Source: Brachybacterium avium (GTDB lineage Bacteria > Actinomycetota > Actinomycetes > Actinomycetales > Dermabacteraceae). Taken from it: a stretch of 64,000 bases of DNA. The translations under genes were made by a program, and so were the position numbers. The notes below the pieces were generated by a model. The model searched no databases, was not told the DNA's origin, and saw only the letters and a list, made by a program, of their open reading frames with translations. The stretch spans positions 1,860,001 to 1,924,000 of the forward strand of contig NZ_CP022316.1 of NCBI RefSeq assembly GCF_002216795.1, read 5' to 3'. Of the stretch, positions 9,381 through 18,140 are shown piece by piece (position 1 is the first letter of the stretch; every line of letters starts with the position of its first letter).

Positions 9381-10517
9381 ATGTTGACGACCACGTCAGC
9401 TCCCAACCACGACCTGGTCGCTGGACTCGACAAGCCCCTGCACGTCCTCAAGGAGGACGGCACCCGACGCCCCGACCCCACCCTCGACCCGATGCTCCGC
9501 GACGTGGACCTGGAGATGCTGCGGGACCTGTACCTGGACATGGCCGTGGTCCGCGCGATCGACGACGAGGCCGTCGCCCTGCAGCGCCAGGGCGAGCTGG
9601 GCCTGTGGCCCCCGCTGCGCGGCCAGGAGGCCGCCCAGATCGGTCTGGGCCGAGCCCTGCCGGAGACGGACTTCCTGTTCACCTCGTACCGCGAGAACGC
9701 CCTGGCCTGGTGCCGTGGTGTGGGCCCGGGGGAGATGCTCTCCGTCTGGCGCGGCACCACCCTGTCCGGCTGGGACCCCTTCGCCCACCACATGGCCACC
9801 CCGCAGGTGATCATCGGCGCGCAGGCCCACCACGCCGTCGGCTACGCGATGGCCACCCAGGCGCAGGGCAAGGACGACATCGCCGTCAGCTGCTTCGGCG
9901 ACGGCGCCCTCAGCCAGGGCGACGTGAACGAGGCGATGGTCTTCGCGGCGTCCTTCCACGCGCCGGTGCTGTTCTTCTGCCAGAACAACCACTACGCGAT
10001 CTCCGAACCGGTGGACGTGCAGGCCACCGTCCCGATCGCCCTGCGACCCACCGGCTTCGGCATCCCCTCTCTCCGCATCGACGGCAACGATGTGCTCGCC
10101 GTACGAGCGGCCAGCCTGCTCGCCTCCCAGCACATCCGCGCCGGCAAGGGGCCGATGTTCATCGAGGCCGTCACCTACCGCCTCGGCCCGCACACCACCA
10201 GCGACGATCCCACCCGCTACCGCGATGAGAAGGAGCTGGAGCGGTGGCGGCGGCGCTGCCCGCTGGGACGCCTGGAGCGTCATCTCGAGCAGCTCGGAGC
10301 ATCCGTCGAGGAGCTGCGCACCGAGGCCGAGCGGCGCAGCCACGAGGCCACCACCGCCATGCAGGAGGCAGTGGCCGCGCTGCCCTCGCCGGCGCCGGAG
10401 CGCATGTTCGAGCACGTGCTGGCCACCGAGCACCCGGGCCTGCTGCGCCAGCGCGAGCAGTTCCGCGCCTTCACCGACTCGCTGGCCCCCGAGCAGGCGG
10501 AGGGATCTGCGGCATGA
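9381..10517 (+). CDS. bkdA: Branched-chain 2-oxoacid dehydrogenase E1 alpha subunit
   Basis: A 378-residue thiamin-diphosphate enzyme subunit that decarboxylates branched-chain 2-oxoacids. The TPP/Mg motif is GDGALSQGDVNEAMVFAASF and ends in QNNHYAIS. The phosphorylation-loop region RLGPHTTSDDPTRYR is typical of BCKDH/pyruvate dehydrogenase alpha subunits. ATG 9381 has a strong GGAGG site. It heads a long operon in which E1 beta, E2, carboxylase and later leucine enzymes are all coupled. No E3 (lipoamide dehydrogenase) gene is in the window, so E3 must come from elsewhere. Confidence 0.94.
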   Translation: MLTTTSAPNHDLVAGLDKPLHVLKEDGTRRPDPTLDPMLRDVDLEMLRDLYLDMAVVRAIDDEAVALQRQGELGLWPPLRGQEAAQIGLGRALPETDFLFTSYRENALAWCRGVGPGEMLSVWRGTTLSGWDPFAHHMATPQVIIGAQAHHAVGYAMATQAQGKDDIAVSCFGDGALSQGDVNEAMVFAASFHAPVLFFCQNNHYAISEPVDVQATVPIALRPTGFGIPSLRIDGNDVLAVRAASLLASQHIRAGKGPMFIEAVTYRLGPHTTSDDPTRYRDEKELERWRRRCPLGRLERHLEQLGASVEELRTEAERRSHEATTAMQEAVAALPSPAPERMFEHVLATEHPGLLRQREQFRAFTDSLAPEQAEGSAA

Positions 10518-11509
10518 GCACCACCATGACCATGGCGGCGGCATTGAACGCCGCCCTGCGCGACTCCCTGGAGGCCGATGAGGACGTGCTGCTCATCGGC
10601 GAGGACATCGGCACCCTCGGCGGCGTCTTCCGCATCACCGACGGGCTGAAGGAGCGCTTCGGCGCCTCCCGCGTGATCGACTCGCCGCTCGCGGAATCGG
10701 GGATCATCGGCACCTCCGTCGGCATGGCCTACCGCGGCATGCGCCCGGTGTCCGAGATCCAGTTCGACGGCTTCGTCTACCCGGGCTTCGACCAGATCGT
10801 CGCCCAGGTCGCCCGCCTCCACTACCGCACCAGCGGCGTGGTGCAGATGCCGCTGACCATCCGGATCCCCTTCGGCGGCGGCATCGGTGCCGTCGAGCAC
10901 CACTCGGAGAGCCCCGAGGCGTACTTCGCGCACACCCCCGGCCTGCGCGTGGTCACCGTCGCCGACCCGCAGGACGCCTACTCCACGATGCGCGCCGCGA
11001 TCGAGTGCGACGACCCGGTGATGGTGCTCGAGCCCAAGCGCCGCTACTGGTCCAAGGGCGAGGTCGACACCTCCGTGACCGCCGATCTCTCCTCCGCCCG
11101 GGTGCTGCGCGAGGGCCGGGACGCGACCCTCGTCGCCTACGGGCCGCTGGTGGTCACCGCACTGGAGGCGGCCGTCGCCGCAGAGGACGACGGCATCGAC
11201 CTCGAGGTCATCGACCTGCGCTCCCTGTCCCCGCTGGACCGGGACACGGTCGCCGCGAGCGTGCGCCGCACCGGCCGACTGGTGGTCACCCACGAGGCCC
11301 CCGGCAATGTCTCCCTCTCCTCCGAGGTGGTCGCCTCCGCGGTCGAGGACTGCTTCGCCCACCTGGAGGCCGCCCCCGAACGGGTGACCGGCTTCGACAT
11401 CCCCTACCCGCCGGGTGCGCTGGAGGACCACTACCTGCCCGGCATCGACCGGATCCTCGACGCAGTGGATCGCACCCTGGGTCGGCGCAATTCGAGGGAG
11501 GCCGCCTGA
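10514..11509 (+). CDS. bkdB: Branched-chain 2-oxoacid dehydrogenase E1 beta subunit
   Basis: A 331-residue beta subunit of the E1 heterotetramer. Family blocks are LIGEDIGTLGGVFRITDGL, ESGIIGTSVGMAYRGMRPV, and a C-terminal transketolase domain with VVTHEAPGNVSLSSEVV and PYPPGALEDHYLPG. The Glu in the first block activates thiamin diphosphate bound by the alpha subunit. The ATG overlaps the alpha-subunit stop (ATGA at 10514), so the partners are made in equal amounts. Confidence 0.95.
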   Translation: MSTTMTMAAALNAALRDSLEADEDVLLIGEDIGTLGGVFRITDGLKERFGASRVIDSPLAESGIIGTSVGMAYRGMRPVSEIQFDGFVYPGFDQIVAQVARLHYRTSGVVQMPLTIRIPFGGGIGAVEHHSESPEAYFAHTPGLRVVTVADPQDAYSTMRAAIECDDPVMVLEPKRRYWSKGEVDTSVTADLSSARVLREGRDATLVAYGPLVVTALEAAVAAEDDGIDLEVIDLRSLSPLDRDTVAASVRRTGRLVVTHEAPGNVSLSSEVVASAVEDCFAHLEAAPERVTGFDIPYPPGALEDHYLPGIDRILDAVDRTLGRRNSREAA

Positions 11510-12963
11510 TGAGTGACTTCATGCTCCCGGACCTGGGAGAAGGCCTCACCGAGGCGACGATCGTGACCTGGAACATCGCCGTGGGCGACGAGGTCACCCG
11601 GAACCAGGCGATCGCGGAGGTGGAGACCGCCAAGGCGCTGGTCGAGCTGCCCAGCCCGCGCGCCGGACGCATCACTGCCCTGTATGCCACCGAGGGGGAG
11701 ACCCTCGCCGTCGGCGCACCGCTGATCGGCCTCGAAGAGGCCGGGGCGGCGAAGGCCGGTGGGACCGACGGATCGGCGGCCGATGCCACAGCCGACGCCT
11801 CCGCTGAGTCCGCCGCTGCGCCTGCCGCCCCCGCCGGGTCTGCTGAGCCCGCAGCGTCCGCAGCGTCCGCAGCGTCCGCAGCGTCCGCAGAGCCCGCGGA
11901 GGCCCCGGAGACCGCAGAGCCCTCGGAGCCTGCCGGGTCTGCCGAATCTGCGGAGTCCGCCGCCCCGCAGCGCCAGCAGGTGCTGGTCGGGTACGGACCC
12001 GTGCTGCCCGGCACCGGACGGCCCCGCCGTCGGCCGCGCTCCTTCGAGACCGTCCCCTACGAGGGCCGCAGCGAGGAGGAGGCCTCCCGTCAGACCCCGA
12101 AGGCGATGCCGCCGGTGCGCCGCCATGCCCGTGACCTGGGCGTGGACCTGACCACCGTGCACGGAACGGGGCCCGGCGGCAGGATCCTGCGCGCCGATGT
12201 CGACGCCTGCGCGCACGGCGGCGGCAGCAGGCCCGGCGGTGCCGCCGCACAGGGCGGCGCCGGCAGCAGCTGCGGGCGGGCCTCCACCCGGCAGCCCGTC
12301 ACGGGGCTGCGCCGCGAGACCGCCCGGGCCATGGCCGACTCGGCCTTCACCGCGCCGCACGCCTCGGTCCACACCACCATCGACGTCACCGACACCCTCG
12401 AACGCCTGCGCCGCACCGACCGGGACGGACAGAAGACGTCCTTCCTCGCCGCCGTGTGCCGGGCGATCGTCCCGGCCGCCGCCCGGACCCCCTCGGCCAA
12501 CGCCCGCTTCGACGCCGAGGCCGGGGAGATCGAGCTGTTCGAGCAGGTCTCCCTCGGCATCGCCGTCGCCACCGAGCGCGGACTGGTGGTCGCCACCGTC
12601 CCCGGCGCGGACGCCTCCGACGGAGCGACCCTCACCGAGCGGATCGCCGCGCAGGCCGCCTCGGCGCGCGAGGGCACCCTCACCCCCGGGGAACTGACCG
12701 GCTCCACCCTCACCGTCACCAACGTCGGCGTATTCGGCGTCGAAGGCGGGGTGCCGATCCTCAACCCCGGCCAGAGCACCATCCTGGCGATCGGAGCGCT
12801 GCGCACCCAGCCCTGGGAGCACCGCGGCGAGATCGCGCTGCGCACCGTCGTCACGCTCACCGTCTCCTTCGACCACCGGGTGCTCGACGGCGCGGAGGCC
12901 TCCCGATTCCTCATGGACGTCGCCGACGTCCTGTCCGATCCCGCGATCCTGCTGACGAGGTAG
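11509..12963 (+). CDS. bkdC: Branched-chain 2-oxoacid dehydrogenase E2 (dihydrolipoyl acyltransferase)
   Basis: A 484-residue E2 with one lipoyl domain (residues about 1-78, lipoylated Lys in VETAKALVELPSP). A long Ala/Ser/Glu/Pro linker follows (about 85-155), then a peripheral subunit-binding domain (about 190-230, PPVRRHARDLGVDLTTVHGT) and the catalytic domain ending with the His-Asp motif SFDHRVLDGAEASRFL. The start codon overlaps the E1 beta stop (TGATG). The linker contains four identical 9-nt repeats coding Ala-Ala-Ser. The product forms the core of the complex and passes the acyl group to CoA. Confidence 0.95.
   Translation: MSDFMLPDLGEGLTEATIVTWNIAVGDEVTRNQAIAEVETAKALVELPSPRAGRITALYATEGETLAVGAPLIGLEEAGAAKAGGTDGSAADATADASAESAAAPAAPAGSAEPAASAASAASAASAEPAEAPETAEPSEPAGSAESAESAAPQRQQVLVGYGPVLPGTGRPRRRPRSFETVPYEGRSEEEASRQTPKAMPPVRRHARDLGVDLTTVHGTGPGGRILRADVDACAHGGGSRPGGAAAQGGAGSSCGRASTRQPVTGLRRETARAMADSAFTAPHASVHTTIDVTDTLERLRRTDRDGQKTSFLAAVCRAIVPAAARTPSANARFDAEAGEIELFEQVSLGIAVATERGLVVATVPGADASDGATLTERIAAQAASAREGTLTPGELTGSTLTVTNVGVFGVEGGVPILNPGQSTILAIGALRTQPWEHRGEIALRTVVTLTVSFDHRVLDGAEASRFLMDVADVLSDPAILLTR
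11851..11886 (+). repeat. Four 9-bp tandem repeats in the E2 linker
   Basis: GCAGCGTCC is repeated four times without change, in frame, coding (Ala-Ala-Ser)4 in the flexible E2 linker. Identical codons across all copies point to recent slippage, and copy number is likely to vary between strains. Confidence 0.9.
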
Positions 12964-12966
12964 CCC

Positions 12967-14568
12967 ATGGATGTACTGCGCACCGCCGTCGCTGCGGACG
13001 ATGCCGCCGCCGTCCGCGCTGAGGCGATGGAGGCCCTGGTCGCCGAGCTGCAGAACCGTCTCGCCGGGGCGGCGGAGGGCGGCTCCGCCGCCGCCCGGCA
13101 GAAGCACCGCGCGCGCGGCAAGCTGCTCGCCCGTGACCGCATCGACCGCCTGCTCGATCCGGGCACGCCTTTCCTGGAGATCGCCCCGCTGGCCGCGGAG
13201 GGGATGTACGACGGTGCCGCCCCGGGCGCCGGAGTGGTCGCCGGGATCGGGATGATCCAGGGCCGGCACTGCGTGGTCCTGGCCAACGACGCCACCGTCA
13301 AGGGCGGCACCTACTTCCCGATGACGGTGAAGAAGCACCTGCGCGCCCAGGAGATCGCGCAGGAGAACCGCCTGCCATGCGTGTACCTCGTCGACTCCGG
13401 CGGCGCCTACCTGCCGATGCAGGACGAGGTGTTCCCCGACCGCGACCACTTCGGCCGGATCTTCTACCACCAGGCCCGGATGAGCGCCGCGGGCATCGCG
13501 CAGATCTCCGCCGTGATGGGCTCCTCCACCGCGGGCGGCGCCTACGTCCCGGCGATGAGCGACCAGACCGTCATCGTCCGCGACCAGGGCACGATCTTCC
13601 TGGGAGGTCCGCCGCTGGTGAAGGCCGCCACCGGTGAGGAGGTCAGCGCCGAGGACCTCGGCGGCGGAACGATGCACACCGAGGTCTCCGGCGTCGCCGA
13701 CCACCTCGCCGAGGACGACGAGCACGCCCTGTCGATCCTCCGCGACATCGTCGACACCCTCCCGGCACCCGCGCCCGTGCTGCCCCGCCACGAGCCCCGC
13801 GAGCCCGCCGTGGACCCGGCGACCATGGGCGATGCCGTCCCGGCGGACCTCTCCACCCCGTACGACGTGCACGAGGTGATCGCCCGGGTCGTCGACGCCG
13901 GCGAGTTCTCCGAGTTCAAACCGACCTACGGCACCACCCTGGTCACCGGCTTCGCCCGGATCCACGGCCACCCCGTCGGCATCGTCGCCAACAACGGGGT
14001 GCTGTTCAGCGAGTCCGCGCTCAAGGGCGCCCACTTCGTCGAGCTCTGCGACCAGCGCGAGATCCCGCTGGTGTTCCTGCAGAACATCGCCGGGTTCATG
14101 GTGGGGGCCGAGTACGAGCGCGGCGGCATCGCCAAGGACGGCGCGAAGATGGTCACCGCCGTCGCGTGCGCGAGGGTCCCCAAGCTCACCGTCGTCATCG
14201 GCGGCTCCTTCGGCGCCGGCACCTACTCGATGTGCGGCCGCGCCTACTCGCCGCGATTCCTGTGGCTGTGGCCGAACGCCCGGGTGTCCGTGATGGGCGG
14301 CGCCCAGGCCGCCGCCGTGCTCGCCACCGTCAAGCGCGACCGGATCGAGGCGGGCGGCGGCACCTGGAGCGCGGACGAGGAGGCCGAGTTCACGCGCCCG
14401 ATCATCGAGGAGTACGAGACTCAGGGCAGCCCCTACTACTCCACCGCCCGGCTCTGGGACGACGGGGTCATCGACCCCGCCGAGACCCGCACCGTGCTGG
14501 GCCTGGCCCTGGACGTCGTCTCCCGCGCCCCGCTGGCCGAGCCCAGCCACGGCGTCTTCCGGATGTGA
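12967..14568 (+). CDS. Acyl-CoA carboxylase carboxyltransferase subunit (methylcrotonyl-CoA type)
   Basis: A 533-residue carboxyltransferase, close to the length of methylcrotonyl-CoA carboxylase beta subunits. The N-terminal half holds [40 protein letters not shown] and [20 protein letters not shown]. The C-terminal half has the second oxyanion region [18 protein letters not shown] and [15 protein letters not shown]. These are typical of MCC rather than propionyl-CoA carboxylase. It lies between E2 and the biotin subunit, matching the accD1-accA1 arrangement of mycobacterial leucine degradation. Confidence 0.9.
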   Translation: MDVLRTAVAADDAAAVRAEAMEALVAELQNRLAGAAEGGSAAARQKHRARGKLLARDRIDRLLDPGTPFLEIAPLAAEGMYDGAAPGAGVVAGIGMIQGRHCVVLANDATVKGGTYFPMTVKKHLRAQEIAQENRLPCVYLVDSGGAYLPMQDEVFPDRDHFGRIFYHQARMSAAGIAQISAVMGSSTAGGAYVPAMSDQTVIVRDQGTIFLGGPPLVKAATGEEVSAEDLGGGTMHTEVSGVADHLAEDDEHALSILRDIVDTLPAPAPVLPRHEPREPAVDPATMGDAVPADLSTPYDVHEVIARVVDAGEFSEFKPTYGTTLVTGFARIHGHPVGIVANNGVLFSESALKGAHFVELCDQREIPLVFLQNIAGFMVGAEYERGGIAKDGAKMVTAVACARVPKLTVVIGGSFGAGTYSMCGRAYSPRFLWLWPNARVSVMGGAQAAAVLATVKRDRIEAGGGTWSADEEAEFTRPIIEEYETQGSPYYSTARLWDDGVIDPAETRTVLGLALDVVSRAPLAEPSHGVFRM

Positions 14569-14665
14569 GGTCGCGATGAGAGACGAGGCCCCGATGAGCG
14601 AGGAGAGCCGGATGGACGATGAGCTGCACAGGAGCGGGGGACCGCAGCGGGGCGAGGAGCCGCGG

Positions 14666-16660
14666 ATGATCGACAGCGTCCTGATCGCCAACCGCGGCGA
14701 GATCGCGATGAGGATCCTCCGCACCCTTCGCGACCTCGGCCTGACCGGGATCGCGGTGCACACCGATGAGGACGCCGACGCCGCGCACGTGGCCGCCGCC
14801 GACCGCGCCGTGCGGATCGACTCCTACCTCGACGGGGCCGAGATCATCGCCGCCGCCCGCGCCGCCGGCGCCGACGCCGTCCACCCCGGCTACGGCTTCC
14901 TCGCCGAGCGCGCCGACTTCGCCCGTGCCTGCGACGAGGCCGGCCTGGTGTTCATCGGCCCGTCGGCCGCGGCGATCGAGACCATGGGCGACAAGATCTC
15001 CGCCCGTGCCGCGGTCACCGCCCGCGACGTGCCCGTCGTGCCGGGACTGGCCGAGCCCGGGCTCGACGACGAGGCGCTGATCGCGGGTGCCGCCCAGATC
15101 GGCTACCCGGTGCTGGTCAAGCCCGCCGCCGGCGGGGGCGGCAAGGGGATGCACGAGGTCTTCGCGGCCGAGGAGCTGCCCGGCGCGCTCGCCGCCGCCC
15201 GGCGGGAGGCTGCCGGGGCCTTTGGCGACGACACGCTCTTCCTCGAGCGCCTGATCACCGCGCCGCGCCACATCGAGGTGCAGGTCCTCGCGGACACCCA
15301 CGGGCACGTGATCCACCTGGGGGAGCGCGAGTGCTCCCTCCAGCGACGCCACCAGAAGGTGATCGAGGAAGCGCCCAGCCCCTCCCTCACCCCCGCGCAG
15401 CGCGAACGCTTCGGGCAGGCTGCGGTCGCCGCCGCCCGGGCGGTCGACTACGTCGGCGCCGGGACCGTCGAGTTCATCATCGACGGCGCCGTCCCTGACG
15501 CCCCGTTCTTCCTCGAGATGAACACCCGCCTGCAGGTCGAGCACGGCGTCACCGAGGCGATCACCGGGATCGACCTGGTCGCCGAGCAGATCGGCGTCGC
15601 GAGCGGCCTGCCGCTCTCGCTCACCCAGGACCAGGTGCGCCTGGAGGGGCACGCGATCGAGGCCCGCGTCTACGCCGAGGACGCCGCCGCCGGATTCCTG
15701 CCCACCGGCGGAACCGTGCTGGCGCTGGACCTGCCGGACCATGTACGGATCGACCACGCCCTGAGTGTGGGCACCACCGTCTCCAGCAGCTACGACCCGA
15801 TGCTCGCCAAGGTCATCGCCCACGCCCCCACCCGCACCCAGGCGCTCGCCGCCCTGGACCGGGCCCTGGGCGACACCCATGTGCTGGGCGTGGTCACCAA
15901 CACCGCGTTCCTGCGCTCCCTGCTCGCCCTGGACGAGGTGGCGCGCGGTGACCTGGACACCGGGCTGATCGAGCGCCGCCTGAGCGAGCTCGCCCCGCCC
16001 CCGGTCACCTCGCGGGCGCTCGCCGTCGCGGCGCTGCTGCACTGGGACCAGGTGGCCCGCTCCCGACCCGATGATCTCTGGCACCGTCCCACCGGGTGGC
16101 GGCTCGGCCGGCCCGCCCCGTTCGTGGTGCGGCTCGACGGGCACGAGCAGCCGCCCCTGGAGGTCGTGCTGACCGGCAGCCCGGCACAGGCCCGGGCACG
16201 GGTCGGCGAGGACGAGTTCACCCTCGCCCTGCACCCCGGCGCGGTCACCGTCGACGGCTGCCGCCTGCCGCTGACCCACCACTGCACCGAGGACGCGCTC
16301 TGGATCGGGCTGCCGGGCGAGGATCGCGAGCTGACCCTGCACCGCCGGATCCACAGCCCCACCGGCCGGGAGGCGGCGCCGACGCTCGAATCACCGATGC
16401 CCGGCACCGTCACCACCGTGCTGGTGGCCGACGGCGACCGGGTCAGCGCCGGCGACCCCGTGCTGGTGGTGGAGGCGATGAAGATGGAGCACACCCTGAC
16501 CGCCCCCGGCGACGGCATCGTGGCCCTGCACGTCGCCGCCGGGCACCGGGTGGCCCGCGGCGAGGAGGTTGCCCAGGTGCTGCCCGACGAGCCCGATATC
16601 GCGGGGTCCGCCTCGGATCCCGTGCCCGAACCAGTCCCCCAGCAGGAGGTCAGCTCATGA
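14666..16660 (+). CDS. Biotin-dependent acyl-CoA carboxylase alpha subunit (methylcrotonyl-CoA type)
   Basis: Biotin carboxylase domain at residues about 1-445 (SVLIANRGEIAMRILRTL, ATP-grasp KPAAGGGGKGM, biotin-carboxylase EMNTRLQVEHGVTE), a middle linker region, and a C-terminal biotinyl domain with the biotinylated Lys in VEAMKMEHTL. Three in-frame starts are possible: 14576, 14612 and 14666. I chose ATG 14666 because GAGGAG lies 7 nt upstream, the protein then begins as in homologues (MIDSVLIANRGEIA) and has 664 residues. The upstream 30 codons look non-conserved. It pairs with the preceding carboxyltransferase. Confidence 0.92.
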   Translation: MIDSVLIANRGEIAMRILRTLRDLGLTGIAVHTDEDADAAHVAAADRAVRIDSYLDGAEIIAAARAAGADAVHPGYGFLAERADFARACDEAGLVFIGPSAAAIETMGDKISARAAVTARDVPVVPGLAEPGLDDEALIAGAAQIGYPVLVKPAAGGGGKGMHEVFAAEELPGALAAARREAAGAFGDDTLFLERLITAPRHIEVQVLADTHGHVIHLGERECSLQRRHQKVIEEAPSPSLTPAQRERFGQAAVAAARAVDYVGAGTVEFIIDGAVPDAPFFLEMNTRLQVEHGVTEAITGIDLVAEQIGVASGLPLSLTQDQVRLEGHAIEARVYAEDAAAGFLPTGGTVLALDLPDHVRIDHALSVGTTVSSSYDPMLAKVIAHAPTRTQALAALDRALGDTHVLGVVTNTAFLRSLLALDEVARGDLDTGLIERRLSELAPPPVTSRALAVAALLHWDQVARSRPDDLWHRPTGWRLGRPAPFVVRLDGHEQPPLEVVLTGSPAQARARVGEDEFTLALHPGAVTVDGCRLPLTHHCTEDALWIGLPGEDRELTLHRRIHSPTGREAAPTLESPMPGTVTTVLVADGDRVSAGDPVLVVEAMKMEHTLTAPGDGIVALHVAAGHRVARGEEVAQVLPDEPDIAGSASDPVPEPVPQQEVSS

Positions 16661-17163
16661 GCGACGACGCCCCCGACGGGCCCCGCATCGTCCAGCGCGG
16701 GCTCTTCGCCGACGAGCTGCAGATCGGCGCCACCTACGAGCATCGTCCCGGCCGCACTGTCAGCGAGGCGGACAACATCCTGTTCTCCACCATGACGATG
16801 AACCCGCAGGCCCTTCACCTCGATGCGGCCTGGAGCGAGACCACCGAGTTCGGGCAGCGACTGGTGAACTCGATGTTCACTCTCGCCACCGTCGTCGGCG
16901 CCTCGGTCGCCCAGATCACCCAGGGGACCTTGGTGGCGAACCTCGGCTTCGAGGAGATCTCCTTCCCGCACCCGCTGCACCACGGCGACACCCTCTACAG
17001 CGAGACCACGGTGCTGGGCGTGCGCGCCTCCCGCTCACGGCCCGGCCAGGCGGTCGTCTCCCTCGTCCACACCGGACGCGACCAGCACGGCGACGTCGTC
17101 GTCCGCGCCGCCCGCAGCACCCTGATGCACTACCGCCCCACGCCGGACCAGGAGGACTCATGA
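16657..17163 (+). CDS. MaoC-family dehydratase (probable 3-methylglutaconyl-CoA hydratase)
   Basis: A 168-residue hot-dog-fold enzyme. The hydratase-2 type segment is RTVSEADNILFSTMTMNPQ, followed by HLDAAWSETTEFGQRLVNSM with the catalytic Asp/His region. Mycobacterial leucine clusters have a homologue at the same place between carboxylase and CitE genes, which suggests hydration of 3-methylglutaconyl-CoA; the exact step is inferred from this context. The ATG overlaps the biotin subunit stop, with an AGGAGG ribosome site. Confidence 0.86.
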   Translation: MSDDAPDGPRIVQRGLFADELQIGATYEHRPGRTVSEADNILFSTMTMNPQALHLDAAWSETTEFGQRLVNSMFTLATVVGASVAQITQGTLVANLGFEEISFPHPLHHGDTLYSETTVLGVRASRSRPGQAVVSLVHTGRDQHGDVVVRAARSTLMHYRPTPDQEDS

Positions 17164-18140
17164 CCAGCACGCACGAGCACATCGCGCCGGGCAGCCGGAC
17201 CACCTGCCGCCAGCGTCACGGCGCCCCGGACGCCCAGCCGGCCGACGAGCACGAGTCCTTCCCGCTGGGTCCCTCGCTGCTGTTCTGCCCCGGGGACCGT
17301 CCCGACCGCTTCGCCAAGGCCGCCGACCGGGCCGACGCGGTGATCCTCGACCTCGAGGACGCCGTCGCCCCGGAGAACAAGGCCGCCGCCCGCGAGACCG
17401 TCGCCGCCCACCAGCTGGACCCCGCCCGCACCCTCATCCGGGTCAACGCCCCCGGCGGGCCCGACTTCGAGGCCGACCTGCGGGCGCTGAGCGCACACCG
17501 CCCCCGCTGGGTGATGCTGCCCAAGGCCAGCAGCCTCACCGCGGTGGACCGGCTCGTCGGCGCCCTGCCCGGGGTGCGGGTGGTGGCGCTGTGCGAGACC
17601 GCCGGCGGCATCCTGGCCGCCCCCGCCCTGGCCGCGCACTCCGACGTGGCCGCGCTGATGTGGGGCGGGGAGGACCTCATCGCCTCCCTCGGCGGGACCT
17701 CCTCCCGGCACGCCGACGGGACCTACCGCGACGTGGTACGCCACGCCCGCTCCAGCGTGCTCCTGGCCGCGCGGGCCCACGGACGCAGCGCGATCGACGC
17801 GATCCACACCGACCTCGCCGACCAGGATGCCTGGCGCGCCGAGGCCGAGGACGCCGCGGCCAGCGGCTTCACCGCCACCGCGTGCATCCATCCCGACCAG
17901 GCCGCCGCCATCCGCGCCGCCTATGCTCCCAGCCCCGCCGAGGCCGCCTGGGCCCGCGGCGTCCTCGATGCCGCACAGCGTCACGGCACCGGGGTGTTCG
18001 AGCACGAGGGGCGCATGGTCGATGGACCGATCCTGCGCCACGCCCGCTCGCTGGCCTTCCGCAGCCTCGCGGGAGTCCTCGACCCGCAGATCCCCGCTCC
18101 GCACCGCACTGATCCGCACCGCACCGGGCGGGATGCATGA
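17160..18140 (+). CDS. CitE-like beta-hydroxyacyl-CoA lyase (HMG-CoA/citramalyl-CoA type)
   Basis: A 326-residue HpcH/HpaI aldolase-family TIM barrel. Key blocks are LLFCPGDRPDRFAKA, AVILDLEDAVAPENK with the metal Asp/Glu, IRVNAPGGPDFEADL, VVALCETAGGILAAPALA, and MWGGEDLIASLGG. The mycobacterial homologue in the same operon position cleaves HMG-CoA and citramalyl-CoA, linking leucine and itaconate breakdown; the same is inferred here. A 35-residue N-terminal extension precedes the conserved start. ATG 17160 overlaps the previous stop and has an AGGAGG site. Confidence 0.87.
   Translation: MTSTHEHIAPGSRTTCRQRHGAPDAQPADEHESFPLGPSLLFCPGDRPDRFAKAADRADAVILDLEDAVAPENKAAARETVAAHQLDPARTLIRVNAPGGPDFEADLRALSAHRPRWVMLPKASSLTAVDRLVGALPGVRVVALCETAGGILAAPALAAHSDVAALMWGGEDLIASLGGTSSRHADGTYRDVVRHARSSVLLAARAHGRSAIDAIHTDLADQDAWRAEAEDAAASGFTATACIHPDQAAAIRAAYAPSPAEAAWARGVLDAAQRHGTGVFEHEGRMVDGPILRHARSLAFRSLAGVLDPQIPAPHRTDPHRTGRDA

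Noticed and set aside
11431..14763. Reverse-strand open frame of 1110 codons
   Set aside because: It lies antisense to the well-supported E2 and carboxyltransferase genes and reads as Gly/Ala/His/Arg-rich text with no family match; it is a GC-rich third-position shadow.
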